NCBI GenBank assembly: GCA_033765345.1
Contig: JANRIC010000159.1
Coordinates: forward strand, 51,773 to 115,772
DNA: 64,000 nt
Source: JANRIC01 sp033765345
GTDB taxonomy: Bacteria; Bacteroidota; Bacteroidia; Cytophagales; Microscillaceae
Direction of reading: 5' to 3'
A program made the position numbers and the translations under genes. Positions 1-7,017 of this stretch are shown in pieces (position 1 is the stretch's first letter; each line of letters starts with the position of its first letter). Below the pieces are notes generated by a model that made no database searches, was not told where the DNA came from, and worked only from the letters and a program-made list of their open reading frames with translations.

Positions 1-2
1 AG

Positions 3-401
3 AAATGGAAAAAACGCAAGAGACCGGATAAAGGCAAATATGCGGAACGTGCCGGCAATAGAGCCATACTCACTAAGACCGGCCGCCTACGAAGGTCAAT
101 ACGCGTGATAAAAAAAACTGCCGACTCCGTAGTAATAGGTACAGATGTACCTTATGCCGAGGCGCACAACGAAGGGCTATCTACCACAGTCACGCAGCAA
201 GTACCCGCCGCCAAAGTCAGGTCTTTTAAGCGTAACCGAAAGGGGCGGAGCGAGATCGTGCAGGCACACAACCGCAAGGCCCACAGCCGAAAAATGAAAA
301 TCAACCTTCCACAAAGAAGATTTATCGGGGACAGTAAATTCCTCAATCGGCGCATTGAGAAAAACATTGAGCAATTAATCCTTAAAGAACTAAAAAAATG
401 A
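3..401 (+). CDS. Phage virion morphogenesis protein (Mu gpG-like), 5' end missing
   Basis: The reading frame is open from the window edge, so the gene starts outside; the ATG at 105 is internal. Upstream of it the frame reads KYAERAGNRAILTKTGRLRR, then SIRVIKKTADSVVIGTDVPYA. The pattern LTKTGRLRxSI...IGTxxPYAxxHNEG is characteristic of Mu gpG-type tail completion/virion morphogenesis proteins. The C-terminal part is very basic (KVRSFKRNRKGRSE, HNRKAHSRKMK) and ends with a PQRRFIGDS motif that is also typical of the family. It overlaps the next gene by 4 bases (ATGA), so the two are translationally coupled. It belongs to the late, structural module, which runs toward and against the early operon. 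Confidence 0.75.
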   Translation, partial: KWKKRKRPDKGKYAERAGNRAILTKTGRLRRSIRVIKKTADSVVIGTDVPYAEAHNEGLSTTVTQQVPAAKVRSFKRNRKGRSEIVQAHNRKAHSRKMKINLPQRRFIGDSKFLNRRIEKNIEQLILKELKK

Positions 402-934
402 TTTATTACCTGGAAACTTTTTATTTGGCAATTGCTAATCTTCTCTTATCAGATGAAGCCAATGAGCTATTGGAGGCGAATAATCTGCCTGCCATCAAGC
501 ATATAGACCTATTCAACTCCCAGTATAAGTACGAAGAACTGGAGATCGCCTATGCACTCCCCGCCATATTTATAGAAATGGCTGAGGCAGGCGTTGCCGA
601 AAAGGGTAGGCTGGACGAATCCAGGCTCGAGACTATCCGAATCCATATAGAGCAAAAACAACTCGCTTCTACAGCCTTCAACTCATATAACCGCCCAAAA
701 GCATTGGAATCCCTCCGACTTGTGGATGCCGTACACCTAATCCTGAAGGGCTATGAGGGCACATATTGGGGCAAAATGCGGCTTGTATCCAGGGAGTTGG
801 AGACAGATCACGGCATCAATCCGGTACATATATATACCTACACCAGCCAATTTGTATATGATGGTACAGACAAGCTCCGCAGCCATAGCACCTCCACGCC
901 CGGAGCAGATGCTCTTAATATTAGCAAAAGCTAA
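398..934 (+). CDS. Phage protein of the late (tail) module, function unknown
   Basis: A 178-residue protein with no signal peptide or membrane segment. It starts inside the stop of the gpG-like gene (4-base overlap). Position directly after the gpG-like gene suggests a tail terminator or tail-completion role, but I see no decisive motif. The sequence mentions many aromatic/acidic residues and a C-terminal Ser/Thr-rich tail (HSTSTPGADALNISKS). The assignment to the virion module is from context only. Confidence 0.6.
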   Translation: MIYYLETFYLAIANLLLSDEANELLEANNLPAIKHIDLFNSQYKYEELEIAYALPAIFIEMAEAGVAEKGRLDESRLETIRIHIEQKQLASTAFNSYNRPKALESLRLVDAVHLILKGYEGTYWGKMRLVSRELETDHGINPVHIYTYTSQFVYDGTDKLRSHSTSTPGADALNISKS

Positions 935-962
935 AAACAATTATCTTTTTGCTAATACAACA

Positions 963-1010
963 AATCGTAAAGGCTTGAAGTAGTAATATTATCTAAAACC
1001 CTTTACGATT
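963..1010 (+). promoter_or_regulatory. Inverted repeat abutting a start codon
   Basis: AATCGTAAAGG at 963-973 is repeated as its exact reverse complement CCTTTACGATT at 1000-1010, with a 26-nt loop. The right arm ends on the base before the ATG at 1011. It could be an RNA hairpin covering the ribosome-binding region, or an operator. No poly-T follows, so it is not an intrinsic terminator. Confidence 0.5.
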
Positions 1011-1442
1011 ATGAGTACAAACATTATCTTGATTTTTTTACGCAAGCATGCTACTAACTTTTACGTGCCTGCCGGCATCGCTCTAATTTTATTTTATCTG
1101 AGCTATTGGGGGTTGGGCATGGCATTTGTCCTTTACGCCGGATTCCTGAAGGCTATGGAAAACAGGCTAAAGAGAAAAGCCCTTAAAAAAGAAGTAGCAG
1201 AGCTATTCGGGCAGGAGTATTTGGATAAGATCAGCCTGGGCGAAGTATGGGTAGGAATGCCCGAAAAATATCTTAAGCTCGCACTGGGCAGCCCCGCCAA
1301 ACGGGAAATATCCGAAAACAAAAATCATCGGCGCATTACAAACCTTTACCGGCCATATAAGCCCATAGGTGCAAGGATATGGCACTACAGAATTAAGGTC
1401 GTATTGGATGATGGGAAGGTAATCAGCCTCAAAAGGGAATAA
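1011..1442 (+). CDS. Small membrane-anchored protein at the end of the phage late module
   Basis: 143 residues. An N-terminal hydrophobic stretch (about residues 17-48, FYVPAGIALILFYLSYWGLG then FVLYAGFL) forms one or two membrane segments. It is followed by a basic linker (MENRLKRKALKKEVAELFG) and a soluble C-terminal half. No family was recognised. It is separated from the tail genes by a hairpin and has its own bidirectional terminator. That isolation, next to the convergent early operon, is typical of phage accessory (moron) genes, which often act on the host envelope. The function is not assignable from sequence. Confidence 0.55.
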   Translation: MSTNIILIFLRKHATNFYVPAGIALILFYLSYWGLGMAFVLYAGFLKAMENRLKRKALKKEVAELFGQEYLDKISLGEVWVGMPEKYLKLALGSPAKREISENKNHRRITNLYRPYKPIGARIWHYRIKVVLDDGKVISLKRE

Positions 1443-1475
1443 AAAAAGTGGTGTCAAAAACACCACCTTTTTTTT
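1441..1475. terminator. Bidirectional intrinsic terminator between convergent phage operons
   Basis: GTGGTGT (1448-1454) pairs with ACACCAC (1460-1466) around a 5-nt loop. Seven A lie on the left and eight T on the right, so the hairpin has a U-tract in both directions. It lies between the plus-strand gene ending at 1442 and the minus-strand gene ending at 1493. Confidence 0.85.
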
Positions 1476-1492
1476 ATTCATCTTAACTCAAA

Positions 1493-1816
1493 TTATAAAC
1501 GCTTATTTTTGACCTCATTCATCGTTTTTTTAAGCTTTTCAAAAACATCCTTATTCCTTTGCACAAATGTTTTACCCCTTTGCCGAGGTTTGTATTTTTT
1601 ATCATATTCATCCTGGCTACTTCCGTGAAGACTTCTTGCTTTGCGAATACTATTGATACTTAGCTCTATGGCATCATCCATATTGACCACCTGTGTATCT
1701 ATAAGCCCACGATCTATATAATCTATGAGGTAATTGGTAGAGTGTAAATGGTAGGCACTTGCACCAATCCGAGGGTTATAATCAATGGCTTTACCCCTAA
1801 AAACAATCTCATTCAT
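1493..1816 (-). CDS. Small phage early protein, unknown
   Basis: The reading frame is open to 1840, but the start MNEIVFRGKA at 1816 is preferred: it overlaps the upstream gene by 8 bases, the spacing seen throughout this operon. The product is about 107 residues with a basic, Lys/Arg-rich C-terminal half (RQRGKTFVQRNKDVFEKLKK). The first third, with VFRGKAIDYNP, resembles beta-rich phage proteins of unknown role. It is the last gene of the minus-strand early operon. Confidence 0.5.
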   Translation of the reverse strand: MNEIVFRGKAIDYNPRIGASAYHLHSTNYLIDYIDRGLIDTQVVNMDDAIELSINSIRKARSLHGSSQDEYDKKYKPRQRGKTFVQRNKDVFEKLKKTMNEVKNKRL

Positions 1817-2072
1817 CTTGATAGTTGATTTTAAATTCAATATACTGATTCATTACATTTTCATCATGTTGGTTATCCATGATGTACCTAAAGGCCTCCC
1901 GAAGCGTGAAATTAAGCTTAGGAGGGAGTTGGCTTTTGACCTCACATATCCCTAGCGTAGTATCTACGCCCGCAGTCATCACCATATACACCAAGCAACC
2001 CAGGATCGGCATCATATCATTTTGCTGACAGCTCTCAAGCAAAGAGTAATAAGCTTCTTTTTCTATTGTCAT
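1809..2072 (-). CDS. Small phage early protein, unknown
   Basis: 87 residues, soluble and mildly acidic, with an internal hydrophobic patch (PILGCLVYMVMTAGV) too short and irregular to call a membrane helix. No known motif. It is separated from the upstream zinc-ribbon gene by about 100 bases that hold no further gene, and overlaps the downstream gene. Confidence 0.5.
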   Translation of the reverse strand: MTIEKEAYYSLLESCQQNDMMPILGCLVYMVMTAGVDTTLGICEVKSQLPPKLNFTLREAFRYIMDNQHDENVMNQYIEFKINYQDE

Positions 2073-2177
2073 TTTTATTTATTTGTTTGACGTTATGCAA
2101 CTAAACACCTCAAAGAAGCCCTCCGAATCCCTAACAGATACCAACTGATTATCTGACCCGCAGCGCGGGCATTCTGC

Positions 2178-2405
2178 TCAAGGCTCTACATTATCATCCA
2201 CACAGGTGGCATAAGTATGGATGGCATCTCGGCTTGCTCCCAACCACCCGCATTCGGAGCATATCACAGGGCAGGGATCGTCATGCCTCCCAAAACAATC
2301 AAAATAAGGCTTATTACGAGATTTCCACCTCTTTACATATATCTCAATGAGCCACACAAGCACCAAATACCACAGGTGCAAATACCTAAACATCATCTTT
2401 AGCAT
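2178..2405 (-). CDS. Small phage protein with hydrophobic N-terminus and zinc-ribbon-like cysteines
   Basis: The frame is open to 2459, but ATGs at 2405 or 2396 give a start that only slightly overlaps the upstream gene (ends 2386). From there the product begins with a hydrophobic helix (MFRYLHLWYLVLVWLIEIYV), then basic residues, then a Cys cluster with C..CxxC spacing (FDCFGRHDDPCPVICSECGW). A membrane-tethered zinc-binding protein is the straightforward reading. No family was recognised. Confidence 0.45.
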   Translation of the reverse strand: MLKMMFRYLHLWYLVLVWLIEIYVKRWKSRNKPYFDCFGRHDDPCPVICSECGWLGASRDAIHTYATCVDDNVEP

Positions 2406-2592
2406 TTTTTTTTGGTTTATTTTTATAAGTTTTAAGCAGTTTTCGCAAGTCTTCCACAAAGTCGGTAGTATGGCTTTTGTGGATATTACAACCTAGGGTA
2501 CTAGGCATCTCTACCAATTCCACAAATTCCGTTTCATCCTGATAGATGAATTTAAGATTCATATAGATAAAGACTTGATCTTCTTTTTTCAT
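2386..2592 (-). CDS. Small phage early protein, unknown
   Basis: 68 residues from MKKEDQVFIY. The start at 2592 overlaps the stop of the upstream DciA-like gene by one base (TGATG), which is why it is preferred over the in-frame ATG at 2601. The protein is short and ends in a Lys-rich tail (LLKTYKNKPKKNAKDDV). No motif. Confidence 0.5.
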   Translation of the reverse strand: MKKEDQVFIYMNLKFIYQDETEFVELVEMPSTLGCNIHKSHTTDFVEDLRKLLKTYKNKPKKNAKDDV

Positions 2593-2912
2593 CAGCACCA
2601 ATGTATTTTTTTAAACTTACTTACTTGCTCCTGGATGGCAGCCAGGTAGCGGCCGCCATCGAAGGCAAGTTCATTACGCAGACAGCTTGAGCTGACACTT
2701 ACGAACAGTACATCACCCTTGAGCCACACCTTATTGGTTCGGCTTGCGATATACTGCCCTGCTACCTTAGCCCATACATCGGGCAATGAAGCTTCCTTGA
2801 TCTTATCCTCTAGATGATTGACCTTTAAAAAGGTTTTAAACAGGTTTTGAATACTGCTTAAAGGGGCATTCCGAGGCTTTGGTTTTTGATGGGTATAATT
2901 ATGCGTTTTCAT
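2592..2912 (-). CDS. DciA-like (DUF721) protein carried by the phage
   Basis: About 106 residues from MKTHNYTHQKPKPRN; the start at 2912 gives a 14-base overlap with the upstream gene, more plausible than the open frame to 2951. The body follows the DUF721 pattern: LFKTFLKVNHLEDKIKEASL, then PDVWAKVAGQYIASRTNKVW, then LKGDVLFVSVSSSCLRNELA. DciA-family proteins act on the replicative helicase DnaB in bacteria that lack DnaC. That the phage copy acts on host DnaB during replicative transposition is inference. The basic N-terminal tail differs from chromosomal copies only in detail. The family call is from motif pattern, not a search. Confidence 0.75.
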   Translation of the reverse strand: MKTHNYTHQKPKPRNAPLSSIQNLFKTFLKVNHLEDKIKEASLPDVWAKVAGQYIASRTNKVWLKGDVLFVSVSSSCLRNELAFDGGRYLAAIQEQVSKFKKIHWC

Positions 2913-3327
2913 TTGAATTCCCCTCTTTTTTCGTAACGATTGGCTTACCAAGTTGAAAAACAGTAGTACCCTGCTCCGTTTGGATAGAATCCTTAAAGAC
3001 TGGCATTTTTATTTGCAGCGCATTTTCTGGTATATTCAATGTATCTGCCATCACATTTACTAGTGACTTACAGCAGAATACAAAGTCATTTTTATTCTTT
3101 TGACCCTTAAAAGCATACCCGCTTGTGCTTTTTAGCAAGAAAAACTCCTTATTTTCATTCTCCAGTACTTCGAGTTTATATTCACCCTGTAAGCCCATAA
3201 GCTCTCTTGCTCCTCTACTCAAGTAGAATACACCACTATCCATAGACACTCTTAAGAAATACCCTCTGCACGATTTTGATCCGCGAGCCTGTGGATGATT
3301 GTATAGATTATGTGACTTAAATTTCAT
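2899..3327 (-). CDS. Phage early protein, unknown (142 aa)
   Basis: A soluble protein without signal peptide or recognisable domain. A beta-rich centre (GVFYLSRGARELMGLQGEYK) precedes a Lys/Asn-rich stretch. The start overlaps the upstream zinc-ribbon gene by 11 bases, and the end overlaps the DciA-like gene. Coexpression with the latter makes a DNA-metabolism role possible, but nothing in the sequence proves it. Confidence 0.5.
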   Translation of the reverse strand: MKFKSHNLYNHPQARGSKSCRGYFLRVSMDSGVFYLSRGARELMGLQGEYKLEVLENENKEFFLLKSTSGYAFKGQKNKNDFVFCCKSLVNVMADTLNIPENALQIKMPVFKDSIQTEQGTTVFQLGKPIVTKKEGNSNENA

Positions 3328-3535
3328 CTTTCACCCATCCTCCCTCATGGTCAAAATGTTCTCTATAACAATCCTCGCAATACACAAGCTGATTATTAAT
3401 AACTATTAGAACATCATGTTGCTCATGGCACACATCGCAAGTATTCAAAAGTGACTCAACCATTTTATTAGCGCATTCAGTGCAATAACTTGAGAATAAA
3501 GATATATCATCTTTCCCGCAATTTTTACAATTCAC
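3317..3535 (-). CDS. Small phage zinc-ribbon protein
   Basis: 72 residues with four Cys pairs: CKNCG near the start, CTEC, CDVC and CEDC. That spacing gives two zinc ribbons or a treble-clef-like unit. The protein is otherwise acidic. Such small phage zinc proteins often bind nucleic acid or regulators; the target here is unknown. It overlaps the GemA-like gene upstream by 4 bases. Confidence 0.55.
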   Translation of the reverse strand: MNCKNCGKDDISLFSSYCTECANKMVESLLNTCDVCHEQHDVLIVINNQLVYCEDCYREHFDHEGGWVKDEI

Positions 3536-4005
3536 CCCTCACCTCCTTCTTTATTAACCTTCATACTTTGGCGATTAGCCTGTATCTTCTTATCTCGCAT
3601 TTTCTCCACTTGGGTAAGAAGCTCCGCAAGCTCCTTTTTGGGGTAATCATTCAGCTTGGCGTACTTCTTACCATGTACACCATATTTTTTGCGCCAATCC
3701 TCTATCTTAGGGTAGTCTAGTTTACCCTCCGTATCAGCTATCTCATAGCCCAGCGTATGCATCAGCCCGTAAAATTTCAGCCGCATTTTATTCAGTTCTT
3801 GGTTCAAATCCTGATTCAGCTTATTGACTTGGCTTTGTAGGTACTGATTCAGCTCGTGTATTTGACGCTCACTGAGGTTTTTTACGCTTCGCTCACCTTT
3901 GCTTCCATACAGCTCAACAAGCCCTGCTTTAGTATCTTTATCCATAGCCAGTTTACTGGCCAAGGTATTAAATCGGATAATTTGTGATTTATTAGCTTTA
4001 TTCAT
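3532..4005 (-). CDS. GemA/gp16-like phage regulatory protein (tentative)
   Basis: 157 residues. The N-terminal part (MNKANKSQIIRFNTLASKLA, MDKDTKAGLVELYGSKG, SVKNLSERQIHELNQYLQSQ) resembles the DUF1018/gp16 (GemA) pattern, where an N-terminal helical unit with a conserved ...DLSxxE... segment is used. GemA-type proteins modulate host gene expression or replication in Mu. The middle is a coiled-coil-like Gln/Asn/Leu stretch, and the C-terminal part reads KKYGVHGKKYAKLNDYPKKE. Position in the early operon agrees. The homology is suggested, not certain. Confidence 0.5.
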   Translation of the reverse strand: MNKANKSQIIRFNTLASKLAMDKDTKAGLVELYGSKGERSVKNLSERQIHELNQYLQSQVNKLNQDLNQELNKMRLKFYGLMHTLGYEIADTEGKLDYPKIEDWRKKYGVHGKKYAKLNDYPKKELAELLTQVEKMRDKKIQANRQSMKVNKEGGEG

Positions 4006-4301
4006 TGTTTTACAATTTTTTGATCTATTTCCCCTCTGATGGTCATCAACTGCACATCATTGGTATTTTGCAAGGCGATGTAAAACGCCAGGGCTTCTTC
4101 AGCCTTAAACCTGATCTTATTTTGTATCTCAGGCATCTGGAAGGTGTGCAGATTTCTCCGATACCACCTACCCAGTACAATCACAGCCAGCATCATATAA
4201 GCATCTTGTTCATCATCCAAGCTTTCTATATATGCTTTCAGCTTTTCACTAAGCTGGATCGTCAGCTCACGACCCAGCTTGAAGGTAATGGATTTCATCA
4301 T
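4002..4301 (-). CDS. Small phage early protein, unknown (99 aa)
   Basis: A helical, soluble 99-residue protein (FKLGRELTIQLSEKLKAYIE, then DDEQDAYMMLAVIVLGRWYR). No motif known to me. It overlaps both neighbours by 4 bases (ATGA), so it is tightly coupled in translation between the WSAGC enzyme and the GemA-like protein. Confidence 0.5.
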   Translation of the reverse strand: MMKSITFKLGRELTIQLSEKLKAYIESLDDEQDAYMMLAVIVLGRWYRRNLHTFQMPEIQNKIRFKAEEALAFYIALQNTNDVQLMTIRGEIDQKIVKQ

Positions 4302-4903
4302 AATGGCATCTCAGGGGCATGGTTCAGATCACCCGCCTCAAGAAGCGTAACACTAAAGCGATTTCCCCACACCTTAGCACATTTCCTTACTACGTCTATC
4401 CAGTCCCAATAAAATGGCAAAGGCACTACCATACAGCCTGCCGACCAGCGATCCACATAGTAGCCATTGGCCCAGTGCAGGTCTATGCCGAACCAGCCTT
4501 CTTGCGTCTTGATATGGTCTATTATATTATCCTTATTGCCATCGCGCCAGATTTTAATGTTACCTTTCTGGAGCAGGCAGGGGCTTTGATGCCAGTTGGT
4601 GGTATTATCTACAAATTCGTAGGCTTGCAGGTATTGACCGGGCACTACTACGGCTGTACCATCTGATGTACCGTCAAAAAAATTCCGAGTCCAGAACTTC
4701 CCCGCTTTGGTGGAGCATGGGAATATTTCTGTTTGCCATACGCCTTTTTCTTTCCAGAAGCAGAAAACCCAGTCGTCATACTTATTGGTATAGTTGTTTT
4801 CGCTTCTGACATAGATCATATTCAGGTTAAAGTCTCCGTTCTCAAAGAACTTATATCCTTTGCCCAATATTACTTTCTTAAATAATTCTAAGATCAAATT
4901 CAT
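4298..4903 (-). CDS. Phage WSAGC-type peptidoglycan enzyme (L,D-transpeptidase-like), probable lysis protein
   Basis: 201 residues. The C-terminal part contains FGIDLHWANGYYVDRWSAGC followed by MVVP: a His about 14-15 residues before a S-x-G-C motif, the arrangement of YkuD-like L,D-transpeptidases (catalytic Cys in [ST]HGC). The SAGC variant is common in phage and Bacteroidota proteins thought to act on cell wall. There is no N-terminal signal peptide. A lysis or wall-remodelling role is inference; it lies in the early operon rather than next to a holin. Its start at 4903 follows a 69-base gap containing a small GC hairpin (CCGGG/CCCGG near 4946-4963). Confidence 0.55.
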   Translation of the reverse strand: MNLILELFKKVILGKGYKFFENGDFNLNMIYVRSENNYTNKYDDWVFCFWKEKGVWQTEIFPCSTKAGKFWTRNFFDGTSDGTAVVVPGQYLQAYEFVDNTTNWHQSPCLLQKGNIKIWRDGNKDNIIDHIKTQEGWFGIDLHWANGYYVDRWSAGCMVVPLPFYWDWIDVVRKCAKVWGNRFSVTLLEAGDLNHAPEMPL

Positions 4904-4972
4904 TCGCTTACTTTTTTAAACAATTGATAATAAAAATTAGCAATACCGGGCAAAAAAACCCGGCATCAGGGT

Positions 4973-5488
4973 TTACTCTTTTTCTTTTACAGCAGGGATA
5001 ATCCTCACCTCGTACTCTGATCTATCCACTTCCTCAATAAATGACCGGAACACTTCATCACCTTCCTGCAGCTTTGCATTGATATACTTCATATCAGGCT
5101 TCCAACCAAGTATTACCTTGGGGTACTTTTTGACCATACTCAAGAATAACGCAGGTTGCTTCTCAAAATCAGCACAATACTTGATTTCAGGCACAGGCTC
5201 TATGCGTACTATAGCATCGCCCCACTCAAAAGATCGCTTACCTTCTTCATTAGGGAACGAACCGGATTCTTGCCTTACGTATCGTTCAATCACTTTGAAT
5301 AATTCCTTTTTCTTTTCGCGTATAGGCGTAATAGCCATATCCTGCACACGTTTCAGCACCTCAAGGTTACGGGTTTCTTCAGCCAGCAGGCTCAGGTATT
5401 CGTCACGGGCTTTTTCAGCCTTCTTTTTACTGATCTGAGGGATGTCTACTTCCAAGACTACCTCTTTTTCACTTTTCGCTTTTGTCAT
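4973..5488 (-). CDS. Gam-like phage protein (host nuclease inhibitor), probable
   Basis: 171 residues. An N-terminal coiled coil (about residues 18-80) is followed by a beta-rich part with SFEWGDAIVRIEPVPEI, then a helix and a final strand ending VRIIPAV. This layout (long helix, ITPIREKKKELFKVIE, then F..W.....P) matches the Mu Gam family, which binds DNA ends like Ku and blocks exonuclease. It follows the RecA-fold ATPase gene by 1 base, so it is co-transcribed with it. The call rests on pattern and length. Confidence 0.5.
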   Translation of the reverse strand: MTKAKSEKEVVLEVDIPQISKKKAEKARDEYLSLLAEETRNLEVLKRVQDMAITPIREKKKELFKVIERYVRQESGSFPNEEGKRSFEWGDAIVRIEPVPEIKYCADFEKQPALFLSMVKKYPKVILGWKPDMKYINAKLQEGDEVFRSFIEEVDRSEYEVRIIPAVKEKE

Positions 5489-5489
5489 T

Positions 5490-6167
5490 CTAATTTGATT
5501 TTACTGTTACACCATTCAAAGCTGGTTTAGGCATACAAGTAGCATTACCCACAAACAATTTAGCCTGTTCTCCAGCTTTGATTTTCTTTTCAAATATCTG
5601 CACCGTTTTTTCATCGGTGAATCTACTTTGTACTTGAGCCATTCCGTTATTACAGTATATCTTCATATCTACAGCATGAAGAAAATCTGTCCCCCCTTTG
5701 ATTCGCCCACGCCCATTTACCTGAGAAATGAGTATAATAATCTTAGACGGGTATCTAGCCACTAGTTTTTTATATTGATCGTAGCTAAAGTGGGCATATT
5801 GCAAAGAGTCTATCACAATCGTTTTATACCCTTTTCTCTTGAAATCATCACTCATCATCTCCTCAAAGCTGTATTTTTCTATCACGAACAATTTCGGATT
5901 GTCTATATTGTTAGAGTTTAACCTGTCTTTGAAGGTCTTTGCATGACCTTCTTCCCAAGTATTATAGCCTACCTTGCCCCATTTCGTGAGGTAGTCGCAC
6001 AGTCGCAAAGTCAGCGTAGATTTCCCGGAGGCAGCCGGACCCCATACAAGAGCCTTAAAGTTTGATTCTGGCTCACCTAGCATGTCAGCCCAAAAACCCT
6101 CAAACTTTAGCATCTTGAATTCCTTCTTAAGCAATGAGGAGCTACTAAGTATTCTTTGTTTTTTCAT
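5490..6167 (-). CDS. Phage RecA-fold ATPase
   Basis: 225 residues. Walker A is clear (ALVWGPAASGKSTLTLRLCD), Walker B follows a hydrophobic strand (GYKTIVIDSLQYAHF), and a sensor-like Gln is in IIILISQVNGRGR. The GGTDFLHAVDMKIY segment resembles the KaiC/DnaB/RecA core of phage ATPases. It probably works with DNA in the early phase. No N- or C-terminal partner domain is visible. The start overlaps the upstream Cys-rich gene by 4 bases. Confidence 0.65.
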   Translation of the reverse strand: MKKQRILSSSSLLKKEFKMLKFEGFWADMLGEPESNFKALVWGPAASGKSTLTLRLCDYLTKWGKVGYNTWEEGHAKTFKDRLNSNNIDNPKLFVIEKYSFEEMMSDDFKRKGYKTIVIDSLQYAHFSYDQYKKLVARYPSKIIILISQVNGRGRIKGGTDFLHAVDMKIYCNNGMAQVQSRFTDEKTVQIFEKKIKAGEQAKLFVGNATCMPKPALNGVTVKSN

Positions 6168-6511
6168 ATCACCGAATACCCTCTAATATACCTAATAAAC
6201 TCATCTTCCGGGATGTCTTCATCAGGCTCACCCTTTTGCTCTTCTATTTGCACATCCTCCAAGCAAAGCCCTAACGCATAATCATCCTCTTTATCAGGAT
6301 GCATCTCAAAATGCACGCAGCCATACTGCTCCCCGGTCAGGAAGTTGGAGGCCTGTTCACAGGGGCGTTTCTCCATCTTTGTAATGATATTCTCCGCAAG
6401 GGGTATAGGCTCTTCGGGTTTCATCTTTTCACAATACCCAAAAAGAGCTGAACCTATCACCTGATCAAAGCTCCAATGCTTACAAAACTTACATCTCATT
6501 TCATTTCTCAT
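6164..6511 (-). CDS. Cysteine-rich small phage protein
   Basis: 115 residues. CKFCKHW at residues 7-13, then GYCEKMKP, RPCEQASNF, YGCVHFEMH: spaced Cys and His residues that could bind zinc or iron. This resembles small Bacteroidota phage proteins annotated only as hypothetical. The C-terminal third is very acidic (EEQKGEPDEDIPEDEF). Position within the early operon, overlapping the ATPase gene. Confidence 0.5.
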   Translation of the reverse strand: MRNEMRCKFCKHWSFDQVIGSALFGYCEKMKPEEPIPLAENIITKMEKRPCEQASNFLTGEQYGCVHFEMHPDKEDDYALGLCLEDVQIEEQKGEPDEDIPEDEFIRYIRGYSVI

Positions 6512-6531
6512 ATCAAATCAATGGGTTATAG

Positions 6532-6804
6532 TTAAAACTCACGCCTTGTTGCTTCACTACACTTGCGCGTAATAAAACTCACCGCCCGAAGCAGTGCCGA
6601 CGAAAACTCCATATCGCTTATTTCGTCCTTGCTCTCCTCAAAGGCATTACCGTATATATCACGGTACACCATCAGAGGGAGGTATTGCACCTCCAGTTCT
6701 TCATTATCCAGATTCTTGGTGATTACGATTTTATCACCTCCCGGCAGCCCCTGAGTGAGCACCTCATACCTGCCGTTTACTGTAAACATCCTTTTAATCG
6801 GCAT
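6532..6804 (-). CDS. Small phage early protein, unknown (90 aa)
   Basis: A beta-rich acidic protein without known motif. Start at 6804 (MPIKRMFTVNG) overlaps the upstream gene by 11 bases; the internal ATG at 6789 is an alternative. Conserved-looking core GRYEVLTQGLPGGDKIVITK. Confidence 0.45.
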   Translation of the reverse strand: MPIKRMFTVNGRYEVLTQGLPGGDKIVITKNLDNEELEVQYLPLMVYRDIYGNAFEESKDEISDMEFSSALLRAVSFITRKCSEATRREF

Positions 6805-7015
6805 TTTCTTGCAGGTTTAATTGGTTTACTTCATCTGATTTTTTTGCGTATGCCTGCTGGATAAGCACCTCCAGGTTGTCCATAGCTATCATATCTATCA
6901 TATCCTGATAGCTCCTCGAGTCAAAGTTGGGCATACTCACCAGCTCAGTATCTACATAATTTTTAGCCTGATCTGTGGCTTTTTGCATCAGCTCTATGAA
7001 TTCTTGATCTGTCAT
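6794..7015 (-). CDS. Small phage early protein, unknown (73 aa)
   Basis: A short helical, acidic protein (MTDQEFIELMQKATDQAKNY). It begins 2 bases after the MuB-like gene ends, so it is in the same operon. No family recognised. Confidence 0.45.
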   Translation of the reverse strand: MTDQEFIELMQKATDQAKNYVDTELVSMPNFDSRSYQDMIDMIAMDNLEVLIQQAYAKKSDEVNQLNLQENAD

Positions 7016-7017
7016 TT

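Noticed and set aside
4940..4965. Intrinsic terminator CCGGG/CCCGG between the Gam-like and WSAGC genes
   Set aside because: The stem is only five to six pairs and the T-run is in the loop, not after it, so it was not listed as a terminator.
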